Source of the DNA: Flammeovirgaceae bacterium UBA976
GTDB lineage: Bacteria > Bacteroidota > Bacteroidia > Cytophagales > Cyclobacteriaceae
Length of the DNA stretch: 64,000 bases
NCBI GenBank assembly: GCA_002292365.1
Contig: DBBU01000049.1
Span: 40,117-104,116, forward strand
Reading direction: 5' to 3'
The notes beneath the pieces are model-generated. The model was not told where the DNA came from and ran no database searches. It was given only the letters and a program-made list of their open reading frames with translations. The position numbers were made by a program, and so were the translations under genes. The first letter of the stretch is position 1; each line of letters opens with the position of its first letter. Positions 58,227 to 64,000 of this stretch are shown here, piece after piece.

Positions 58227-59183
58227 ATGAAGCATAGACTAAGTATTGATGAAATTAGACGAGGACTTCCTTTGATAGACCCGTCCTTCTTAAACACACC
58301 TCAATTTATTTCCAAAGGCTTAAGTGACCTCTTTGATTGCCAACTTACGGTCAAAATTGAAACCCTTAATCCCATCAAATCCTTCAAAGGACGGGCTGCT
58401 GAAATGCTCATATCCCAAGCAGCACCTGATGAGCCCATTGTGTGTGCCAGTGCGGGAAATTTTGGCCAAGCCATGGCTTATGCCTGCCAGAAGAAGAAGA
58501 TTCCTTTAACGGTTTTTGCGAGTAAAAATGCCAATACCTATAAAATTCAAATGATGCGATCCTTTGGGGCCTCGGTACTATTGATGGGTGAAGACTTTGA
58601 TGAAGCCAAAATAAAAGCGAAAGCGCATGCCAAAAAATTACAACTGAGATTCGTTGAAGACAGTCAAGATATAGAAACCCTTGCGGGAGCAGGTACCATA
58701 GGATTGGAATTATTGAATCTCCCTTATACATTAGATACACTACTGATTTCTTTGGGAAATGGGGCATTATTGGGCGGCATTGGGCGAGCTTTTAAAGAAT
58801 TAAGTCCTCAAACAGAATTAATAGCCGTTCAATCGGAGGGCGGTCCTGCCATGATTGAATCCATTCGTAGCCAAAAGCTGATCAGTCATCCTTCTGTGAA
58901 CACCATTTCTGATGGTATAGCGATTAGACTCCCTGTAAAACAATCTTTACTCGATTTAGAGCATTTGATAGATGATACCCTTTTAGTTTCAGATCGTACT
59001 ACTTTAAAAGCTATGAAACTCCTACATCATCATTTGGGTATCGTAAGCGAGCCTTCTGCTGCGGTTGGTATCGCAGCAATACTAGATAATAAAGATCGGT
59101 GGCGCAATAAAAAAGTGGGAGCTGTTATTTGTGGAAGTAATTTAACTCCCGACCAATTAAAAAATTGGATAATGAATCCCTGA
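58227..59183 (+). CDS. PLP-dependent threonine/serine dehydratase-like enzyme
   Basis: Fold type II PLP enzyme, 318 residues. Schiff-base Lys54 in NPIKSFKGRAAEM, substrate loop SAGNFGQAMA, phosphate loop GNGALLGGIG, and the pyrimidine-ring partner CGSNLT near the C terminus. Closest in layout to catabolic threonine/serine dehydratases or serine racemase-like enzymes; no ACT regulatory domain, so not feedback-inhibited IlvA type. ATG at 58227. Exact amino acid substrate not determined. Confidence 0.88.
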   Translation: MKHRLSIDEIRRGLPLIDPSFLNTPQFISKGLSDLFDCQLTVKIETLNPIKSFKGRAAEMLISQAAPDEPIVCASAGNFGQAMAYACQKKKIPLTVFASKNANTYKIQMMRSFGASVLLMGEDFDEAKIKAKAHAKKLQLRFVEDSQDIETLAGAGTIGLELLNLPYTLDTLLISLGNGALLGGIGRAFKELSPQTELIAVQSEGGPAMIESIRSQKLISHPSVNTISDGIAIRLPVKQSLLDLEHLIDDTLLVSDRTTLKAMKLLHHHLGIVSEPSAAVGIAAILDNKDRWRNKKVGAVICGSNLTPDQLKNWIMNP

Positions 59184-59430
59184 TTAAAGAAATATATAAA
59201 CTTCAACAAACTGAAATATAATTTTTTACTGAGGTAAAATCAATGGCTTTTTTGAAGTTTTAATTGCACTTAGATACTCCGTATTGAGGGAACTTATTTT
59301 TTATTTTCTGAGTTTTTTAACAATTAATAGGTGTTTACCTAAGTGTGTTGAAAATTTAAATTCTCTTAATGATATAAAAAGTTTAAAACTGACCACACTA
59401 TACAGCCAAAATAAAAATCAATACGACCCA

Positions 59431-60219
59431 ATGAATAGGATCGCACACATTACTCACGAACTTTCTGATCTTAGAAAAAATTTACGTGACCACAAAATAT
59501 ATGGAACCCTACAAAATACTAGGGATATAAAGACTTTCATGGAATATCACATCTTTGCGGTATGGGACTTCATGTCTTTACTCAAATCTTTACAGCAAAG
59601 CCTTACGCACGTGCATACGCCTTGGACACCCGCCAAAAACCCAACTTTAGCTAGATTTATCAATGAAATTATATTAGGTGAAGAAAGCGATTTGAATGAG
59701 TTAAATCAACCCAAAAGCCATTTTGAAATGTATTTAGAGGCCATGGCACAAATGGGAGCTAGTACTTCAAAAATTGACGCTTTTATAAAAGAAATTAAAA
59801 AGGGTACAGAGGTAGAAAAAGCTTTAGACAATCTCCAGCTCGAAAAAAGAGTAGCTGACTTTACAAAATATACGTTCCAAATCATTTCACCCCAAAAAGT
59901 ACACTTGATCGCATCTGCTTTCACCTTTGGTCGAGAAGACATTATTCCAGATATGTTTAATGAGATCTTAAGCGAAGGGGATATCAATAATGAAAAGTAT
60001 AACAAAATTACGTACTATTTTAATCGACATATTGAGCTTGACGGTGACGAACACGGCCCTCTAGCTTTACAAATGGTTTCTGAACTTTGTGGGGATGATG
60101 CTCAAAAATGGAAAGAAGTCCTGGATGTAGCAAAAAAAGCCTTAAGGCACAGAATCCATCTTTGGGACGCCATATCCGATAAAATAATAGAACAAAAAGT
60201 TTCAGTCAACAGCTACTAA
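59431..60219 (+). CDS. DUF3050 family protein (haem-oxygenase-like fold)
   Basis: 262 residues from the ATG at 59431 ([18 protein letters not shown]). An open frame reaches back to a TTG at 59284, but those 49 residues are not family-like. Conserved parts: [32 protein letters not shown] and [17 protein letters not shown] with His and Glu residues that in iron-dependent haem-oxygenase-like proteins can bind metal. The function of DUF3050 is not established to my knowledge. Monocistronic, convergent with the acylase gene. Confidence 0.85.
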   Translation: MNRIAHITHELSDLRKNLRDHKIYGTLQNTRDIKTFMEYHIFAVWDFMSLLKSLQQSLTHVHTPWTPAKNPTLARFINEIILGEESDLNELNQPKSHFEMYLEAMAQMGASTSKIDAFIKEIKKGTEVEKALDNLQLEKRVADFTKYTFQIISPQKVHLIASAFTFGREDIIPDMFNEILSEGDINNEKYNKITYYFNRHIELDGDEHGPLALQMVSELCGDDAQKWKEVLDVAKKALRHRIHLWDAISDKIIEQKVSVNSY

Positions 60220-60270
60220 ATAATTTTGAAGAGTGGTGAAAAATTCGTTGGAACGCTTCTTTTTTCCCTT

Positions 60271-62475
60271 TCATCTTGAGCCTGGTTGATATATGATCTT
60301 CGCTTGAGCCTCTACATCATCCCGATAAAAAAACACCTCCTTGAATGAGTGATCTGCATACAATGATATTTGGTCATCAAAGTGGGGTGAATTAGGATCA
60401 CCACTTTGACCACCTGCTAAAATCGATTTGGCTTTTAACCTATCCCCAAATGAAACTACGGCCACAAAACTGTTTCCCCGAGTCCCATACATCTTTTTGG
60501 TGTTGTTATCATGGCGTGCGCCATAAGCAGCTAAAGCTCCCCAATTTCCCGAAGCCAATCCTATGGGTAAACTAGGCTTTTCATCGCTGAAATTTTGCCT
60601 AATGGCGCCATCCAAACGTTGGTATCTATTGATCTGACCCCAAGTTTGATTCCAAGAACCGAAATCTTCATTTAGGTGGGCTATCGCCTTCTTGAAAATG
60701 GCCAGCCGCTCACCTACTGGAGATACTTCACTCCAATACTTTACCAATTCTATGAATTTTAATCCACTTGGTCGGACCCCTTCATTTACATAATGAGTCC
60801 CATAATAATGGGCCAGCGTCATGGCAATGGATTCCTTTGAAACAGCAAAATCCCAATGACGCAATACCTCAATCGGAGCCGAAAGTAATGCTTCTTTTTC
60901 AGACTGATCATAGGCTTTGATCAATCCTGGAATCAATATTTCGAAAGCTGGCAAATAGGGATCATAAGCCAATGTGATAAGCTTGTCTAAATCCATGTCC
61001 ATACTTTTTTTAAGTAATCTAATGGCATGAAGGCCTCTAAAATTTTCTTCATCTTTTGACATGTAATAAGGATAATCCTCCTTTTTTGGACTGAATTGAT
61101 CCGCAGAAGTAAAAGGAGTTGAATTACAATTTTGAATCCATCCATTGAGAGGATTGATGACCTTTATGGCCTCAGCAACAGGATGCAATCCTTTCCAGTC
61201 CGTGGCAGGATTACTTCCATCTACGGGTTTACTATAATCAAATTTTATATCCCTTATGGGAATGAAATTACCATGATAATAGGCAATATTTCCTTGTGCA
61301 TCCGCGTAAACAGTATTATTGGAAGAGTTTGTACGCATATCCATCATTTGATTGAATTCCTCTAAACCATGCACTTTGGTTCGAATATAAGACTGTGTTA
61401 ATGCCTCAATGGGTTTCCACATTAATGCAGTTGCCGTCCATTTATTAGCCGTCATATGTGTGATCGGGCCGTGATGTGTACGATAAGCCGTGACGCTCTT
61501 CTCCATGATTTTATCCCCTTGCTTATATTTCAGCTTGACCTCATAGGAAGAAATCGGTCTCAATTCTTCACCATATCTATAATAATAACCTCCTTCTTTT
61601 TCATGTACCTCTTCCACAAATTCGTCAATAACATCTGTATAGGTACTGGTGTGCATCCAGCCCACTTTTTCATTAAAGCCTTGATAAACAAAAAACTGGC
61701 CCCAAGTCACAGCTCCATAGGCGTTTAAGCCCTCTTCACTCACGACATGAACTTCTCCCCGAAAGAAAAAAGAGGTGTGAGGATTGATCAGCAGCAAAGT
61801 ATTTCCCGATGTCGTTCGTTCCCCACCAATGGCCATACCATTAGACCCTTGCGGTTCCATCAAATATTCATGGTTCAGTGTTTGGCGATCATTGGTGATG
61901 AGCGAAAGTGGCTGCACTCCCTCATAAAAAGTTTTTATTTGAGGTATTGGCACCCGCTCGATATCTCCTCCGATGGATCCCTCGCTAAAATAAAATGGCA
62001 TCCAAGGTTCAAAATGGTTCAATAACTCGGGTTTTACTTCTGGATGGGTATATAAATAATAATTAATGCCTGCTGCAAAAGCATCGCAAAGATCCTGCAG
62101 CCACTTGGGACTGGCTTCATAAGCGTCGATTGCCTCGTTTTTGGTCATAAACAGATGGGCTCTCAAATCACTATAAAGCGCCTCCTCTCCGGTTACCTCC
62201 GCCAATCGCCCAATCGCCCAAATATAATTTCGCTCCACCCTGTGAAAATCATCTTCACATTGAGCGTATAAGAGACCAAAAACCGCATCAGCATCTGTTT
62301 TTCCATAAATATGTGGGACTCCAAAATCATCTCTGATGATCTCAACTTGTGCAGCTTGTGTCTCCCACTGATCAATTTCTGTCGTCTTTGAGATTTCCCC
62401 AGCACACCCCAGTAATCCTAATGAAATGAGTAAATAAAAATAGCTGTCTGTTTTCATGATTTTTTTCAACCTCAT
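60271..62475 (-). CDS. Penicillin acylase family Ntn-hydrolase lipoprotein
   Basis: Amidohydrolase of the family that includes penicillin G acylase and acyl-homoserine-lactone acylases. 734 residues, lipoprotein signal (LLGC). The alpha part starts with VEIIRDDFGVPHIYGKTDAD. Autocleavage is expected before Ser211 in EPQGSNGMAIGG, leaving Ser as N-terminal nucleophile. The beta part has INPHTSFFFRGEVH and YTDVIDEF. The SNG motif supports catalytic competence. Physiological amide unknown; quorum quenching or peptide scavenging are possibilities. The ATG at 62475 is used; Met7 at 62457 also fits. Confidence 0.92.
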   Translation of the reverse strand: MRLKKIMKTDSYFYLLISLGLLGCAGEISKTTEIDQWETQAAQVEIIRDDFGVPHIYGKTDADAVFGLLYAQCEDDFHRVERNYIWAIGRLAEVTGEEALYSDLRAHLFMTKNEAIDAYEASPKWLQDLCDAFAAGINYYLYTHPEVKPELLNHFEPWMPFYFSEGSIGGDIERVPIPQIKTFYEGVQPLSLITNDRQTLNHEYLMEPQGSNGMAIGGERTTSGNTLLLINPHTSFFFRGEVHVVSEEGLNAYGAVTWGQFFVYQGFNEKVGWMHTSTYTDVIDEFVEEVHEKEGGYYYRYGEELRPISSYEVKLKYKQGDKIMEKSVTAYRTHHGPITHMTANKWTATALMWKPIEALTQSYIRTKVHGLEEFNQMMDMRTNSSNNTVYADAQGNIAYYHGNFIPIRDIKFDYSKPVDGSNPATDWKGLHPVAEAIKVINPLNGWIQNCNSTPFTSADQFSPKKEDYPYYMSKDEENFRGLHAIRLLKKSMDMDLDKLITLAYDPYLPAFEILIPGLIKAYDQSEKEALLSAPIEVLRHWDFAVSKESIAMTLAHYYGTHYVNEGVRPSGLKFIELVKYWSEVSPVGERLAIFKKAIAHLNEDFGSWNQTWGQINRYQRLDGAIRQNFSDEKPSLPIGLASGNWGALAAYGARHDNNTKKMYGTRGNSFVAVVSFGDRLKAKSILAGGQSGDPNSPHFDDQISLYADHSFKEVFFYRDDVEAQAKIIYQPGSR

Positions 62476-62666
62476 AAATGAAGTTATTCATAAAAAAATT
62501 GATAAAAAAACAGGTTGTGACGATCGGTCTGTAAACAGACACGAATATTGGCTTCAACTAATCATCTCATTAAATTTGACCTTAATCACTAAAAAGCAAT
62601 CTAAATACCGCGCCAATAATCTCACGTCCAAAATACTATCTATATTTTCATTATTCTTGTAACCTC

Positions 62667-63689
62667 ATGAAAAACATATTTACCACACATTTCCCAAACT
62701 CTATGAAAGGTTTGGTCCTAAAAAAATTTGATGAAGGCCTCGCCATTGAAGAATTAGAAGTCCCCAAGCCTGCCAAAGGAGAGGTATTGGTGAAAATTGA
62801 TAGTGCCCCTATCAACCCTTCAGATTGGGCCTTTTTGAGAGGCTTGTATGCTTCTCCAAAAAAATTGCCCGTAGTGGCTGGTTTTGAAGGTAGCGGCATC
62901 GTAATGGCTACTGGAAATGATTTTTTCTCTAGGAGATTATTAGGTAAAAAAGTAGCCTGTTTTGCCCCTCCTACTGGAAATGGTACGTGGGCAGAATACA
63001 CGCTAACCCAAGCCACTACCGCCATTCCCTTGAAAAAGAATTTAAGTTTAGAACAAGGATCGATGTTATTGGTCAATCCTTTATCCGTGATCGCTATGAT
63101 CAGTATTGCCAAAAAAAAAAGGAGCCATGCCATCGCCAATACGGCAGCGGCCAGTGCTCTAGGCCAATTATTGGATAAAATGTGCAGACAAAATGACCTT
63201 CAATGTATCAATATTGTGCGGCGACCCGAACAAGTTGAGTTGCTTAAGAAAAATGGTACTCAATTTATACTTGATAGTTCGTCTCCTAATTTTAATACCG
63301 AAATGCGTGACTTATTTAAACAACTAAATGTGAAAATCGCTTTTGATGCCCTTTCAGGAGTCATGGTCTCCCAACTATTGGCCGCCTTGCCCAAGGGTGG
63401 AGAAGTGATGGTCTATGGCGCTTTGTCTGAGCAAGAAATGATGGTTCCCCATGGAAGATTTATTTTTGAAGGTAAAAAAATAAGTGGTTTTTGGCTTTCT
63501 CAATGGATCAATCAGCAATCAATGTTCACCCTACTGCGCGGCTTTAATAAGGTCCAAAAATTTTTAGACACTCAGCATGAAATTCAAATAAGAGACCGGA
63601 TGTCATTGACACAAGTCATTGAAGGTCTGAATACCTTTCCCGAAAATATGTCTGCAGGAAAAATTCTAGTCAAACCATGGCAGCTATAA
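62667..63689 (+). CDS. MDR-family zinc-independent oxidoreductase
   Basis: Medium-chain dehydrogenase/reductase of the quinone-reductase or enoyl-reductase branch, 340 residues. N-terminal GroES-like domain with DSAPINPSDWAFLRGLY and PVVAGFEGSGIVMATG; Rossmann domain with NTAAASALGQLLDKMC followed by FDALSGVMVSQLLAALPKGG and VMVYGALS. The usual zinc ligands are absent, so NAD(P)H-dependent reduction of quinones or enones is expected. ATG at 62667; Met13 at 62703 is where homology starts. Substrate unknown. Confidence 0.85.
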   Translation: MKNIFTTHFPNSMKGLVLKKFDEGLAIEELEVPKPAKGEVLVKIDSAPINPSDWAFLRGLYASPKKLPVVAGFEGSGIVMATGNDFFSRRLLGKKVACFAPPTGNGTWAEYTLTQATTAIPLKKNLSLEQGSMLLVNPLSVIAMISIAKKKRSHAIANTAAASALGQLLDKMCRQNDLQCINIVRRPEQVELLKKNGTQFILDSSSPNFNTEMRDLFKQLNVKIAFDALSGVMVSQLLAALPKGGEVMVYGALSEQEMMVPHGRFIFEGKKISGFWLSQWINQQSMFTLLRGFNKVQKFLDTQHEIQIRDRMSLTQVIEGLNTFPENMSAGKILVKPWQL

Positions 63690-63787
63690 TATTAATGATC
63701 CACTAAAATCACTTTGGAAATAATACCAATAAATCAATAAAAGTAACTTTGTCTCTTCCACAAATGAACCCACGTTGACCTTCTAAT

Positions 63788-64000
63788 ATGAAAGAAATAA
63801 GCTTGAATAGCTCTCAAAATGAACTCAAACACATACTTATTAATAATGGTTGGATGCTTGAGGAAGACCAAATTATACATGTAGAAACACCGGGAGCAGG
63901 CAACATGAATGTGGTACTGCGCTTAACCACTCAAAAAGGCAGTATCATACTCAAACAGTCAAGGGCTTACGTCAACAAATATCCCCAAATACCGGCCCCC
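63788..64000 (+). CDS. Phosphotransferase, MtnK/APH-like, 5' part only
   Basis: First 71 codons of a gene that runs off the window. The ATG at 63788 opens MKEISLNSSQNELKHILI; ETPGAGNMNVVLRLTT and SIILKQSRAYVNKYPQI match the nucleotide-binding strand and ATP-lysine region of 5-methylthioribose kinase-like aminoglycoside phosphotransferase-fold enzymes. Only the N-lobe start is visible, so catalytic residues cannot be checked. It lies 98 bases after the MDR gene. Confidence 0.72.
   Translation, partial: MKEISLNSSQNELKHILINNGWMLEEDQIIHVETPGAGNMNVVLRLTTQKGSIILKQSRAYVNKYPQIPAP

Noticed and set aside
59284-59430. 49-codon TTG-initiated extension of the DUF3050 gene
   Set aside because: A TTG start with unrelated sequence; the family-like part begins at the ATG at 59431.

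Overview
The window is a 64 kb chromosomal segment from a member of the Bacteroidota. The evidence is consistent throughout: low GC; no Shine-Dalgarno sites; promoters of the TTG-N19/20-TAnnTTTG class; a type IX secretion C-terminal domain; DUF2723/GT117, DUF5723, SusD-free lipoproteins and OmpA/PD40 proteins; and Bacteroidota versions of BirA, LpxH, NuoA-D and the ECF sigma factor. A marine or surface-associated Cytophagales-type heterotroph is a reasonable inference (GH16 laminarinase-like enzyme, GH20 hexosaminidase, cation:alanine symporter), but no rRNA is present to confirm it.

Layout. (1) 1-8555, minus strand: the translation/transcription super-operon, read as promoter, tRNA-Tyr, tRNA-Gly, tRNA-Thr, tuf, terminator plus a second promoter, tRNA-Trp, secE, nusG, rplK, rplA, rplJ, rplL, attenuator-like hairpin, rpoB (cut by the window edge). 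(2) 8.8-9.3 kb: a decayed biotin carrier gene, then pyrH-frr. (3) 10.6-12.7 kb, minus: ECF sigma, zinc anti-sigma, gmk, nadD in one transcription unit. (4) 13.2-15.3 kb: two glycosyltransferases. (5) 15.3-25.5 kb: ahcY, birA, rsfS-ftsH, lpxH, a GT28-like glycosyltransferase abutting a kinase-like protein of unknown function, and a GH20 lipoprotein. (6) 25.5-32.1 kb: PyrR-like phosphoribosyltransferase with an Lrp regulator, a TPR protein, a membrane protein, the large GT117 membrane protein, and a mini-protein made of little more than a T9SS sorting domain. (7) 32.3-38.6 kb: three co-directional envelope genes, two of them sharing a duplicated OmpA-ended module. (8) 38.6-41.3 kb, minus: nuoABCD only. 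(9) 41.4-51.3 kb: a small membrane protein, dienelactone hydrolase, AGCS symporter, hutI, an fbpABC-type ferric iron importer with a candidate operator on its promoter, and rarA. (10) 51.4-64 kb: tRNA-Ser, GH16, a run of small membrane proteins, a badly frameshifted exported protein, an M81 peptidase, a PLP dehydratase, DUF3050, a penicillin acylase-type Ntn hydrolase, an MDR oxidoreductase and the start of an MtnK-like kinase.

Most of the window is ordinary core genome. No CRISPR array, insertion sequence, phage or integrative element was recognised. The most interesting items are the glycosyltransferase/kinase-like pair (20831-22948), the paralogous OmpA-module triad (32347-38594), the CTD-only T9SS protein (31775-32149), the palindrome that encloses the -33 element of the iron-uptake promoter (49953-49967), and the matched stable-RNA promoters with a composite terminator/promoter after tuf.
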